A DNA stretch of 64,000 bases, from positions 1-64,000 of the forward strand of contig JAGWTH010000006.1 in the NCBI GenBank assembly GCA_028868995.1, read 5' to 3'. Positions 43,956 through 52,391 of this stretch are shown piece after piece; position 1 is the first letter of the stretch, and every line of letters begins with the position of its first letter. The DNA comes from Burkholderiales bacterium. GTDB taxonomy: Bacteria > Pseudomonadota > Gammaproteobacteria > Burkholderiales > Burkholderiaceae_C. The position numbers and the translations under genes are program-made. The notes under the pieces were generated by a model that made no database searches, was not told where the DNA came from, and saw only the letters and a list, made by a program, of their open reading frames with translations.

Positions 43956-44757
43956 GGGAAAGTCCTTGTTCAAACTGACCAGCCTCAACCTCAACGGCAT
44001 CCGTTCGGCCGCCAGCAAGGGCGTCGAGGCCTGGGTCGCACAAACCAGCCCGGATTGTATTTGCGTGCAGGAGGTCAAGGCCCAGGAGCCGGACGTGCGC
44101 GGCAAGCACGACACCCTGGCCGGCCTGCCAGGCCACTTCCACTTTGCGCAGAAGAAGGGCTATTCGGGCGTGGGCGTGTTCAGCCGCCACGAGCCCAGCG
44201 ACGTGGTGGTGGGCTTCGGCGACGAGGAGTTCGACGCCGAGGGGCGCTACCTGGAGCTGCGCTTCGACACGCCCGGGCGCAAGCTGTCCATCATCAGCTG
44301 CTACTTCCCCTCCGGCTCCTCCGGCGAGGAGCGCCAGCAGGCCAAGTTCCGCTTCCTCGACCAGTTCGACCCCTGGCTCGCCGCCCTGAAGAAGAAGCGG
44401 GAGTTCATCCTGTGCGGCGACGTCAACATCGCCCACCGCGAGCAGGACCTGAAGAACTGGAAGAGCAACCAGAAGAACAGCGGCTTCCTGCCCGAGGAGC
44501 GGGCCTGGATGACAAAATTGTTATCCGAAACCGGCCTGGTGGACGTTTACCGTCAGCTGCAGCCCGACACCACGGACGCCTGTTACACGTGGTGGAGCAA
44601 CCGCGGCCAGGCCTGGGTCAAGAACGTGGGCTGGCGGCTGGACTACCACCTGGCCACCCCGGCGACCGCGCGGCTGGCGCGGCGGGAGCACATCTACCGC
44701 GAACAGCGCTTCTCGGACCATGCGCCGATCACCGTGGACTACGAACTGACGCTGTGA
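43954..44757 (+). CDS. xth: Exodeoxyribonuclease III
   Basis: This is an AP endonuclease/3' exonuclease of base-excision repair. The 267-residue protein has the Exo III fold with LTSLNLNGIRSAASKGVEAWV, the metal-binding Glu in CVQEVKAQE, ILCGDVNIAHREQDLKNW and the catalytic end SDHAPITVDYEL. ATG 43954 overlaps the pyrE start in the same CATG. TTG 43966 is an alternative start giving MFKLTSLNLNG, with GGGAAAG just ahead; the exact start is therefore uncertain. No gap exists for a promoter between the two genes. Confidence 0.94.
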   Translation: MGKSLFKLTSLNLNGIRSAASKGVEAWVAQTSPDCICVQEVKAQEPDVRGKHDTLAGLPGHFHFAQKKGYSGVGVFSRHEPSDVVVGFGDEEFDAEGRYLELRFDTPGRKLSIISCYFPSGSSGEERQQAKFRFLDQFDPWLAALKKKREFILCGDVNIAHREQDLKNWKSNQKNSGFLPEERAWMTKLLSETGLVDVYRQLQPDTTDACYTWWSNRGQAWVKNVGWRLDYHLATPATARLARREHIYREQRFSDHAPITVDYELTL

Positions 44758-44761
44758 TCGT

Positions 44762-44789
44762 CCGGGACCGTCCGCGCAGGACGGCCCGG
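44762..44789 (+). terminator. GC-rich hairpin after xth
   Basis: CCGGG-A-CCGTCC pairs with GGACGG-CCCGG around the loop GCGCA, with one bulged A. It lies 4 bases after the xth stop and before the convergent marR gene. No T run follows, so it could be a rho-independent-like end or a stability hairpin only. Confidence 0.45.
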
Positions 44790-44822
44790 CTCCATCCCGT
44801 GCCGCCCGGCTGAGCTCCGCGC

Positions 44823-45239
44823 TCAGCCGCCGGCCTTGCGCGTGCGCGCGACGACCTCCGCGAGCGCCGGGATCTCCGAGGCGTGCATGCGCGCCACCTG
44901 TTCCAGGCAGCGCCGGCCGGCGCGCGTCAGGTGGATCTCCACGAGCCGGGCGTCGCTGCGGTTGGGCCGGCGCTGCACCAAGCCGGCCTCCTCGCAGCGC
45001 GTGGTCAGCGCCACGGCGGAGTGGTGCTGCGTCTGCAGCCGTTCCGCGAGCTCGCCGATGCTGGCCCATTCCCGGCCCGGGAAGCCCTGTGTGTGCAGCA
45101 GGAGCTGGTATTGCTGCGCCGTGATGCCGGCCTCGCGCGCCGCGTCCTCGCTGAAGCGCAGGAACCTGCGCAACTGCCAGCGGAACAGCGACAGCTGCTC
45201 GAGCCGGCTCTTGTCCAGGCGTTCGGTTGACGTGTCCAA
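44823..45239 (-). CDS. MarR-family transcriptional regulator
   Basis: The 138-residue protein is a MarR-type winged helix-turn-helix repressor. It shows the DNA-recognition region SIGELAERLQTQHHSAVALTTRCEEAGLVQRRPNRSDARLVEIHLT (core LQTQHHSAVALTTRCEEAGLV), with the R-x-D-x-R wing pattern SDARLVEI. The start is TTG at 45239, selected because a full GGAGGT lies 6 bases upstream; no ATG is near. It diverges from a ClC channel gene with an exact palindrome between them, so it is probably the repressor of both. The ligand is unknown. Confidence 0.92.
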   Translation of the reverse strand: MDTSTERLDKSRLEQLSLFRWQLRRFLRFSEDAAREAGITAQQYQLLLHTQGFPGREWASIGELAERLQTQHHSAVALTTRCEEAGLVQRRPNRSDARLVEIHLTRAGRRCLEQVARMHASEIPALAEVVARTRKAGG

Positions 45240-45290
45240 GCGGTGACCTCCGGCCCGGACGATACCCCAGGGCACCGGCGGCCCTCCAGA

Positions 45291-45309
45291 TATATCGTGC
45301 CACGATATA
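45291..45309. promoter_or_regulatory. Perfect 19-bp palindrome, likely MarR operator
   Basis: TATATCGTG-C-CACGATATA is exact over 9 bases on each side. It overlaps candidate -10 elements on both strands: TATACT (45306-45311) for the ClC gene and TATATC (minus strand, 45294-45289) for the marR gene. Binding here would block both promoters at once, the usual logic of divergent MarR loci. Confidence 0.75.
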
Positions 45310-45366
45310 CTTGCCGTCCGGCGCGGGAACCCCACGCGACCCGGTCAGACCCTTTCCACCCCACCC

Positions 45367-47121
45367 ATGACCACCGTCCACCGCGGCGATTTCGCCGCCA
45401 ATGTCCCCCTCCTGCGCCTGACGCTGCTGGCCGCCGCCATCGGCGCGGCCGGCACGGTGGCCGCGCGCGTGCTGCTGGACCTGATCCACTTCTTCACCAA
45501 CCTGTTCTTCTTCCAGGCCCTGTCGGTGGCGGACCGCTCGCCGGCCGGGAACACCCTGGGCGCCTGGGTGGTCGCGGTGCCGGTGGTCGGCGGGCTGGTG
45601 GTGGGACTGATGGCCCGCTACGGCTCCGACAAGATCCGCGGCCACGGCATCCCGGAGGCCATCGAGGCGATCCTGTTCGGCAAGAGCCGGATGTCGGCCA
45701 AGGTGGCGCTGCTCAAGCCGCTGTCCTCCGGCATCGTGATCGGCAGCGGCGGGCCGTTCGGCGCCGAGGGCCCCATCATCATGACCGGCGGTGCGCTCGG
45801 CTCGCTGCTGGCGCAGCACTTCCACATGACGGCGGCCGAGCGCAAGGCCCTGCTGGTGGCGGGGGCGACCGCGGGCATGACGGCGGTGTTCGGCACCCCG
45901 GTCGCCGCGGTGCTGCTGGCCGTGGAACTGCTGCTGTTCGAGCTGCGCCCGCGCAGCCTGCTGCCCGTGGCCATGGCCTGCGCGGTGGCCGGCTTCTGCC
46001 GGCCGCTGCTGGTGGGCTCCGGGGCGCTGTTTCCCCTGCAGACCGGGCAGCCGTCGGCGCTGACGGTGCTGTGGTGCGTGGTGGCCGGGATCTGTTCCGG
46101 CGCGCTGGCGGCGCTGCTGTCCGTGTCGCTGTACCGCGTGGAGGACCTGTTCGCGCGGCTGCCCCTGCACTGGATGTGGTGGCCGGCCCTGGGCGGCCTG
46201 GCGGTGGGCATCGGTGGCTACCTGCAGCCGCGGGCGCTGGGGGTCGGCTACGACGTGATCGGCGACCTCCTGAACAACCGGCTGGCGCTCGCGGTGGTGC
46301 TGTCGCTGCTGGCCGTGAAGGCGGTGATCTGGGTCGTCTCGCTCGGCTCCGGAACCTCGGGCGGCGTGCTGGCGCCGTTGCTGATGATGGGCGCGGGCCT
46401 CGGTGTGGCCCTGGGCCATCTCTTTCCGGGGACCGATCCGGCCCTGTGGCCGCTGGTGTGCATGGCCGCGACGCTGGGCGGCACCATGCGCGCGCCGCTG
46501 ACGGCCTCCGTGTTCGCCTTCGGCCTCACCCACGACGCGAACGCGCTGCTGCCGCTGCTGGCCACTTCGGCCGCGGCCTATGGCTTCACGGTGCTGACGA
46601 TGAAGCGCTCGATCCTCACGGAGAAGATCGCGCGGCGGGGCTACCACATCTACCGCGAGTACGGCATCGACCCGCTGGAGCGGCATTTCGTCGAGGAGGT
46701 GATGAGCCGCTCGACGATGGCCGTGGATGCCTCCCTGCCCGTGGCGCAGGTGATGCGGGACTTCTTCGGCGCGCACCAGGCCCACCGGGCGTTCCCGGTG
46801 GTGGAGCGCGGCCGGCTCGTCGGCATCGTCGATCGGGCGACGGTCTCGGCCTGGGCCGCTGCCTCGGGCGAGCGCACCGTCGGCGAGCTGTGCTCGGACC
46901 CGCCGCCCCAGGTCGCCGTACCGGGGGAGACCTGCCGCTCGGTGGCGACCCGCCTGGCGCGTCACCGGCTGGAGCGCCTGCCGGTGGTGAAGGACGCGGC
47001 GTCGATGGAGCTCGTGGGGATCATCGCGCGCAGCGACTTGATCAAGCCGTCCCTCATCCACTTCGAGGAAGAGGAAAAGCGCGAGCGGATGCTGGGTCTG
47101 CCCTGGCAGGCCGGCCCCTGA
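45367..47121 (+). CDS. ClcB-like ClC chloride channel/antiporter with CBS pair
   Basis: The 584-residue protein is a ClC-family chloride channel or Cl-/H+ antiporter of the inner membrane. The selectivity segments are recognisable as GSGGPFGAEGPIIMTGGALGS (gating Glu in GAEGP) and SLGSGTSGGVLAPLLMMGAGLG. About the last 130 residues are two CBS domains (AVDASLPVAQVMRDFF and the later ATRLARHRLERLPVVKD), which may sense nucleotides. The family length without CBS is about 420-450. The ATG at 45367 has no strong Shine-Dalgarno (CCCACCC ahead). Control by the divergent MarR gene is suggested by the shared palindrome. Confidence 0.93.
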   Translation: MTTVHRGDFAANVPLLRLTLLAAAIGAAGTVAARVLLDLIHFFTNLFFFQALSVADRSPAGNTLGAWVVAVPVVGGLVVGLMARYGSDKIRGHGIPEAIEAILFGKSRMSAKVALLKPLSSGIVIGSGGPFGAEGPIIMTGGALGSLLAQHFHMTAAERKALLVAGATAGMTAVFGTPVAAVLLAVELLLFELRPRSLLPVAMACAVAGFCRPLLVGSGALFPLQTGQPSALTVLWCVVAGICSGALAALLSVSLYRVEDLFARLPLHWMWWPALGGLAVGIGGYLQPRALGVGYDVIGDLLNNRLALAVVLSLLAVKAVIWVVSLGSGTSGGVLAPLLMMGAGLGVALGHLFPGTDPALWPLVCMAATLGGTMRAPLTASVFAFGLTHDANALLPLLATSAAAYGFTVLTMKRSILTEKIARRGYHIYREYGIDPLERHFVEEVMSRSTMAVDASLPVAQVMRDFFGAHQAHRAFPVVERGRLVGIVDRATVSAWAAASGERTVGELCSDPPPQVAVPGETCRSVATRLARHRLERLPVVKDAASMELVGIIARSDLIKPSLIHFEEEEKRERMLGLPWQAGP

Positions 47122-47137
47122 ACCCGTCCCGCCGCCG

Positions 47138-48313
47138 CTACCAGTCCACCAGCGCCAGGCCCACGCTGAAGACGGTGCGGCGGAAGTTGTAGTCGAGCAG
47201 CGAGTCGCCGTAGCCTGAGAACAGCTGCGTGTGCAGCTGCAGGCCGCCGGTCCCGCCCTGGCCGTCGTCCGACAGCGCGCGGAACCACTCCAGGCGCAGC
47301 GACCCGCGCGCGTCCCGGCGCAGCGAATGCCGCCAGGTCGCCGCCAGGAGGTTCTCGCGGCTCTCGCGCCAGGCCAGGCGCGCCTCGGCGCGGCCGATGT
47401 AGTCGCTGATGTGCGGGTTGTCGTCGTTGGCCGCCGATTCGGGGATGCGCTTCCACAGGCGGGCCTGCAGCTCCCAGGGGCCGCGCTCGGCGCCGCCCAG
47501 CAGGTAGATGCGGTTCCAGCTGCGCGACAGCGGCAGCGACTGGCCGTTGGACTGGTGCACGACCCCCAGCCCGCCCAGGCGCAGGCGCCAGGCGCCGGGC
47601 CGCGCCGACTGCAGCGGCATCACGTAGATCAGCTCCGGCTCGTGGTCCGTGCTGCGGAAGGGGCGTGAAATCTGCGGGCTGAACACCTGCCAGTAGGACT
47701 GCTGCGTGTAGGCGAACCAGATCGAGTCGCTTGCGCCGGGCCGGTCGCGCGTGAACAGGTTGCCGGCCAGCTTGGTGCGGATGGACAGCTGCACCCGCGT
47801 CTCGGCCGTGTCGTAGCCGACGGGGCTGGCGGCGTTGTTGGTGTCGTGCTCCGAGGTGGGCTGCCTGTTCACGCGGTCGCCCTTGACCAGGTCCAGGGAG
47901 ATCGGGTGGAACACCCGCAGGCCGAAGGTGCCGCAGTCGGCGTCCGGCTCCAGTTCCCAGAAGCGGGTGAGCTCGGTGAACCGCGCCTCGCGGCAGCCGT
48001 CGCGCTGCGTCAGGCGCAGCCGGGCGGGGGGGACGCGGGGTGCGCTGGTCGCGGGCTGCGGTGCGGCGGCGACGGAGGCTGGGGCTGTCGTGGGGGCGGC
48101 GACCGGGGCCGCGGGTGCCGGAACAGCGGCGGTGGCCGGCACGGAGGGTTCGGCGGGAGCCTGCGACGCGGCCCAGCGGTCGAAGCAGGCCAGGCGCTGC
48201 GCGGCGTCCGCGATGCCGGAGCAGGCTTGCCAGCCGGTTCCGGATTGCGCGTGCGCGAGGGCGGGCGCCAGCAGGGCGGACAGCGTGAGAAGGCGGGCGA
48301 GGCTCGGGAGCAT
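47138..48313 (-). CDS. pldA: Outer-membrane phospholipase A
   Basis: OMPLA is a dimeric outer-membrane beta-barrel that hydrolyses misplaced phospholipids. The 391-residue precursor has a signal peptide (MLPSLARLLTLSALLAPALAHAQ), then about 80 residues with a Cys-containing segment and an Ala/Pro-rich linker before the barrel. The active site shows His253 and Ser255 in VVHQSNGQS and Asn267 in SRSWNRIYL. These have the same spacing as E. coli His142, Ser144 and Asn156. The barrel ends in an aromatic C-terminus (ALVDW). The ATG is at 48313. It is convergent with the ClC gene at 16 bases. Confidence 0.93.
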   Translation of the reverse strand: MLPSLARLLTLSALLAPALAHAQSGTGWQACSGIADAAQRLACFDRWAASQAPAEPSVPATAAVPAPAAPVAAPTTAPASVAAAPQPATSAPRVPPARLRLTQRDGCREARFTELTRFWELEPDADCGTFGLRVFHPISLDLVKGDRVNRQPTSEHDTNNAASPVGYDTAETRVQLSIRTKLAGNLFTRDRPGASDSIWFAYTQQSYWQVFSPQISRPFRSTDHEPELIYVMPLQSARPGAWRLRLGGLGVVHQSNGQSLPLSRSWNRIYLLGGAERGPWELQARLWKRIPESAANDDNPHISDYIGRAEARLAWRESRENLLAATWRHSLRRDARGSLRLEWFRALSDDGQGGTGGLQLHTQLFSGYGDSLLDYNFRRTVFSVGLALVDW

Positions 48314-48330
48314 CGGCCCGATCGTAGGGC

Positions 48331-48738
48331 CTACCGGCCCTGCTTGCGCAACACGAAGTTTCGGCCGCTCGTCTCGCCGTCGCGGGTCCAGGTGCCGCGG
48401 ATCTCGCGCCCGCAGGAGCCGGGCACCACCTCGCCCTCCCAGGCGGCGGCGATGTGCTGGCCGTCGGCCGACTCCTCCAGCGTGAACTCGCCTTCGTCCC
48501 AGTCGCCGGCCACCTGCCAGCGGCCGGTGTCGCGCTCCAGCGTGCCGCGGAAGCTGCCGGCGTAGTCCGGGTTGCGCTCCAGGCGCACGGTCGCATCGCC
48601 CCATTCCCCCTGCAGCTGCGCCTTCCACACGCCCAGCAACTGCTCCGGCGTGAGGTCGTCGGGCGTGGGGCAGGGGGCCTGGGCCCGCGCGGCGGCGGCC
48701 AGCAGGGCGGCGGCGAGGGCGGCCGGCAGGCGCTTCAT
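48331..48738 (-). CDS. Small secreted protein of unknown function
   Basis: The 135-residue precursor has a signal peptide (MKRLPAALAAALLAAAARAQ). The remaining 115 residues are beta-rich, with the motifs GVWKAQLQGEWGDATVRLERNPDYAGSFRGTLERD (core NPDYAGSFRGTLERD), WQVAGDWDEGEFTLEESADG and SCGREIRGTWTRDGE. The repeated GTW/GDW pattern suggests a small antiparallel barrel of lipocalin-like type. I do not recognise a named family. It overlaps the Rep helicase stop by 4 bases (ATGA) and ends 17 bases before pldA, so the three leftward genes are probably co-transcribed. Confidence 0.8.
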   Translation of the reverse strand: MKRLPAALAAALLAAAARAQAPCPTPDDLTPEQLLGVWKAQLQGEWGDATVRLERNPDYAGSFRGTLERDTGRWQVAGDWDEGEFTLEESADGQHIAAAWEGEVVPGSCGREIRGTWTRDGETSGRNFVLRKQGR

Positions 48739-50801
48739 GGCGCCCCCGAGGCGGCCGCGGCCGCCGCCTCCGCGCTCTTGCGCGCGAACTCGGCCCGCAG
48801 CGCCTTGAGCTTCTCGCGCGGGTCCTCCTTGACGGTCGCCTGGTCCAGCGCCATCTCGGCGATGAAGCGGCTCGGTTGCGCCGGCACCATCTCGCGGCCT
48901 TTCTTGCGCTTGCGGCTCCAGCTCACCACCAGCGAGCGCTGGGCCCGGGTGATGCCGACGTACATCAGGCGCCGCTCCTCCTGCAGCCGCTGGGCGTAGG
49001 CTTCGCTCGCGGCGCCGCCCTCCTCGTCGGGGCGGAAGGGCAGCAGGCCTTCCACGCAGCCGGCCAGCACCACGTGCGGCCACTCCAGGCCCTTGGAGGC
49101 ATGCAGCGTCGACAGCGTCACCACGTTCTGGTCCTGCTCGCGCTCGCTGATGGTCGACAGCAGCGAGATGGTCTGCGCCACCTCCAGCAGGGTCTTGCGC
49201 TCGTTCTGCGTGGCCACGCCGGCGGCGTCGTCGATCTGGCCGCCGCAGCGCCCGGCCATCCAGTCGCAGAACTCCAGCACGTTGGTCCAGCGCGCCGCCG
49301 CCACCTTCTCGTTGTCCTCGCTGTCGTAGAGGTGCTTCTCGTAGCCGATCTCCTTGAGCCAGTCCGCGAGGAAGGCCTTCGCGTCCTCGGCGCCCACCGT
49401 GTGGCGCGCGCGGAACTCCAGGTCGTTCACGTAGCGGCCGAACTCGTGCAGGCTGCCCAGCGCCCGCGCGTTCAGCACGCTGGGCAGGGAGGAGGAGAAC
49501 AGCGCCTCGAACAGCGACAGCTTGTACTGGCTGGCGAACACGCCCAGCGATTGCAGGGTCTGGTGGCCGATGCCGCGCTTGGGCGTCGTGACCGCGCGCA
49601 GGAAGGCCGGGTCGTCGTCGTTGTTGACCCACAGGCGCAGCCAGGCGCACAGGTCGCGGATCTCGGCGCGGTCGAAGAAGCTCTGGCCGCCCGAGACCTT
49701 GTAGGGGATCTGCGCGCGGCGCAGGGCCTGCTCCAGCACCCGCGCCTGGTGGTTGGCGCGGTACAGGATGGCGAAGTCCTTCCAGTCCTTTCCCATTCCG
49801 TTGGCGCGGATCGACTGGATGCGGGCCACGGCGCGCTCGGCCTCGTGTTCCTCGTTGTCGCAGTCCACCACGCGCACCGGCTCGCCCTCGCCCAGTTCCG
49901 AGAACAGGGTCTTGGGGAACAGCTTGGGATTGGGCTGGATCACGTTGTTGGCCGCGCGCAGGATGGCGCTGGTGGAGCGGTAGTTCTGCTCCAGCTTGAC
50001 GACCTTGAGGTTCGGGTAGTCCTGCGGCAGCCGGCGCAGGTTGTCCAGCGTGGCGCCGCGCCAGCCGTAGATCGACTGGTCGTCGTCGCCCACCGCGGTG
50101 AAGCGGCCGCGCTCGCCGACCAGCAGCTTGAGCAGCTCGTACTGCGTCGCGTTGGTGTCCTGGTATTCGTCCACCAGCACGTGGCCCAGCTGCTGCTGCC
50201 ATTTCGCGCGCACCTCCGGGAAGTCGCGCAGCAGCTTCAGCGGCAGGCCGATCAGGTCGTCGAAGTCCACGCTCTGGTAGGCCGCCAGGCGTTCCTCGTA
50301 GCGCTGCATGACGGTGGCGGTGACGCGCTCGTGGTCGTCCTTCGCCTGCGCCAGCGCCTGGGCGGCGTTCAGCCCCAGGTTCTTCCACAGGCTGATGGCC
50401 CACTGCCACTGGCGCGCGGTGGCCGCGTCGGTGGTGCCGCCCGCGTCCTTCAGGATGGAGGTGACGTCGTCGGCGTCGAGGATGGAGAACTGGGGCTTCA
50501 GGCCCAGCACCTGGCCGTCCTGCCGCATCATGCGCACGCCCAGGGCGTGGAAAGTGCAGATCAGCACGTCCTTCGCGTCCCGGCCCACCAGCGACTTCGC
50601 CCGCTCGCGCATCTCCGCGGCGGCCTTGTTGGTGAAGGTGATGGCGGCGATGCGCTTCGCCTCGAGCCCGGCCTGGATCAGCCGGGCGATCTTGTGCGTG
50701 ATCACGCGCGTCTTGCCCGATCCCGCGCCCGCCAGCACCAGGCAGGGCCCATGCATGTAGTTGACGGCTTCTTGCTGGGCGAGGTTCAGGCCGGCGGACA
50801 T
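48735..50801 (-). CDS. rep: ATP-dependent DNA helicase Rep (UvrD/Rep family)
   Basis: This is an SF1A 3'-5' helicase that helps replication forks past obstacles. The 688-residue protein has Walker A GAGSGKT (residues 25-31), motif II DEYQDTN, DDDQSIYGWRGA, YRSTSAIL, TLSTLHASKGLEWPHVV and YVGITRAQRSL. The length fits Rep (about 670-700). Start ATG 50801 gives MSAGLNLAQQEAVNY; an upstream in-frame codon adds 15 unconvincing residues. A short Ala-rich C-terminal tail is present. It is followed by the overlapping secreted-protein gene. Confidence 0.95.
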   Translation of the reverse strand: MSAGLNLAQQEAVNYMHGPCLVLAGAGSGKTRVITHKIARLIQAGLEAKRIAAITFTNKAAAEMRERAKSLVGRDAKDVLICTFHALGVRMMRQDGQVLGLKPQFSILDADDVTSILKDAGGTTDAATARQWQWAISLWKNLGLNAAQALAQAKDDHERVTATVMQRYEERLAAYQSVDFDDLIGLPLKLLRDFPEVRAKWQQQLGHVLVDEYQDTNATQYELLKLLVGERGRFTAVGDDDQSIYGWRGATLDNLRRLPQDYPNLKVVKLEQNYRSTSAILRAANNVIQPNPKLFPKTLFSELGEGEPVRVVDCDNEEHEAERAVARIQSIRANGMGKDWKDFAILYRANHQARVLEQALRRAQIPYKVSGGQSFFDRAEIRDLCAWLRLWVNNDDDPAFLRAVTTPKRGIGHQTLQSLGVFASQYKLSLFEALFSSSLPSVLNARALGSLHEFGRYVNDLEFRARHTVGAEDAKAFLADWLKEIGYEKHLYDSEDNEKVAAARWTNVLEFCDWMAGRCGGQIDDAAGVATQNERKTLLEVAQTISLLSTISEREQDQNVVTLSTLHASKGLEWPHVVLAGCVEGLLPFRPDEEGGAASEAYAQRLQEERRLMYVGITRAQRSLVVSWSRKRKKGREMVPAQPSRFIAEMALDQATVKEDPREKLKALRAEFARKSAEAAAAAASGAP

Positions 50802-50929
50802 CGGGGAGGGGGACGGTACTGCGTGCGGGAGGCTGCGGCCAATCATAAGGGCGCCATCCGCCGGGCCGCCGGCGGCGATTGTGGTATCCGCGCACGGGAC
50901 GCGCCGCGCTTGCTACGACAATACGTCCC

Positions 50930-51895
50930 GTGCTAAGCATCCTGGCCATCACTTTCCCCTTCTTCGCGCTGGTCCTGGCGGGCTACCTCGCCGCCCGGCG
51001 GCGCATGCTCCCCTTCGAGGCGATCGGCGGCCTCAACACCTTCGTGCTGTTCTTCGCGCTGCCCTGCATGCTGTACCGCTTCGGCGCCGGCACGCCGATC
51101 GCGCAGCTGCTCGACCCGGTGGCGCTGGCCACCTGGCTCGCCTGCGCCCTGCTGGTGGTGGCCGCCACCATCCGGTTCAGCATGAACGCGCGCATCCTCT
51201 GGAACGACGCGTCCTTCGGCGCCCTGGTCGCCGCCTTCTCCAACACCGGCTTCATGGGCGTGCCGCTGCTGGTGGCGCTGCTGGGCGCGGCCGCGGCCGG
51301 CCCGGCGATCCTCACCATCCTGATCGACCTGGTCTTCACCAGCTCGCTGTGCATCGCGCTGTCGCGGCTGGACGGCGCCGACGAGCACGGTGCCTCGCAG
51401 GCGGCAAAGAAGGCGCTGCAGGGCGTGGCGCTCAACCCCATGCCCTGGGCCATCCTGCTGGGCGGGCTGTCCTCCGCGCTGGGCTGGAAGCCGGTGGCGC
51501 CGGTGATGAACACCATCGGGCTGCTGGCCGACGCGGCCTCGCCGGTGGCCCTGTTCACCATCGGCGCCGTGCTGGCGCGCTCGCAGTACGTGGCCGTGCA
51601 GGGCGAGCACGGGCCGATGCCGGCGCGCGACTTCGTGCCGGTGGCGCTGGTCAAGCTGCTCGCGCACCCGCTGCTGGTGTGGGGGGTGGGCTGGGGCGTG
51701 CGCGCCGCGGGCCTGCCGCTGGACGCGTTCACGCTGAAAGTGATGGTGCTGGTGGCGGCGCTGCCCAGCGCCAGCAACGTGTCCCTGCTGGCCGAGCGCT
51801 TCGGCGCCGACACCGGCCGCATCGCGCGCATCATCCTGCTGACCACCGCAGCGGCCTTCCTGAGCTTCTCCGCCGCCGTCGCCTTGCTCGAATGA
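50930..51895 (+). CDS. AEC-family (auxin efflux carrier-like) transporter
   Basis: The 321-residue protein is an AEC-family permease of the inner membrane with about ten helices and two repeats, each with the crossing-region pattern seen as SNTGFMGVPLLVALLG and ALPSASNVSLLAERFG. In bacteria this family exports or imports organic acids such as malate or malonate. The start is GTG at 50930 (LSILAITFPFFAL); a start 17 codons earlier lacks any hydrophobic pattern. It diverges from the rep gene at 128 bases. The substrate is unknown. Confidence 0.88.
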   Translation: MLSILAITFPFFALVLAGYLAARRRMLPFEAIGGLNTFVLFFALPCMLYRFGAGTPIAQLLDPVALATWLACALLVVAATIRFSMNARILWNDASFGALVAAFSNTGFMGVPLLVALLGAAAAGPAILTILIDLVFTSSLCIALSRLDGADEHGASQAAKKALQGVALNPMPWAILLGGLSSALGWKPVAPVMNTIGLLADAASPVALFTIGAVLARSQYVAVQGEHGPMPARDFVPVALVKLLAHPLLVWGVGWGVRAAGLPLDAFTLKVMVLVAALPSASNVSLLAERFGADTGRIARIILLTTAAAFLSFSAAVALLE

Positions 51896-51968
51896 ACCCC
51901 GTGGGCCGGGGCCTTCCCTGATCCCGGTCCCTTCCCGTTTCGCACCTCCCAGCGCACCCGCAGTTCCC

Positions 51969-52346
51969 ATGGCCGCCACCACGCAGATCCGCCTCGCCTC
52001 CCTCGCCGCCGCCACCTACGGCGCCCTGCTCGCCAGCGGCATCGTCCACCACTTCCAGCGCACCGGCAGCCTGCGCGCGCTGGTGCACGGCCTGGCGCAG
52101 CCGCCGGTGTGGATCGGCCTGCTGGTCGCGACGCTGGCGACGGTGGGCCTGTGGCGGCGCCAGGCCTGGGCCTGGTGGCTGGCCGTCGCGGCGGCCGGCT
52201 GGCAGGCGGGGCGCATCCTGTATTTCTGGTTCGAGCGCGGGCTCGCGCGCGTGCCGGGCGTGCCCACGCTGCTGGCGCTGGGCCTGCTGGTGCTGATTCT
52301 CGTGCTGCTGCTGCCCCGCGCCGCGCGGCTGGCCTGCAACCGCTGA
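51969..52346 (+). CDS. Small membrane protein, unknown
   Basis: The 125-residue protein has three to four hydrophobic segments (ASLAAATYGALLASGIV, WIGLLVATLATVGLW, WAWWLAVAAAGWQAG and VPTLLALGLLVLILVLLL). Trp-rich and Arg-rich loops (FWFERGLARVPG) lie between. I recognise no family. The ATG at 51969 has CCCGCAGTTCCC ahead, with no clear Shine-Dalgarno sequence, so the start is provisional. It is 73 bases after the AEC gene and 45 before the next gene, so all three could form one unit. Confidence 0.7.
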   Translation: MAATTQIRLASLAAATYGALLASGIVHHFQRTGSLRALVHGLAQPPVWIGLLVATLATVGLWRRQAWAWWLAVAAAGWQAGRILYFWFERGLARVPGVPTLLALGLLVLILVLLLPRAARLACNR

Positions 52347-52391
52347 GGCAGGCCGCACCGCTATAGTGGAGCGAACACCAAGGAGTCGCGG

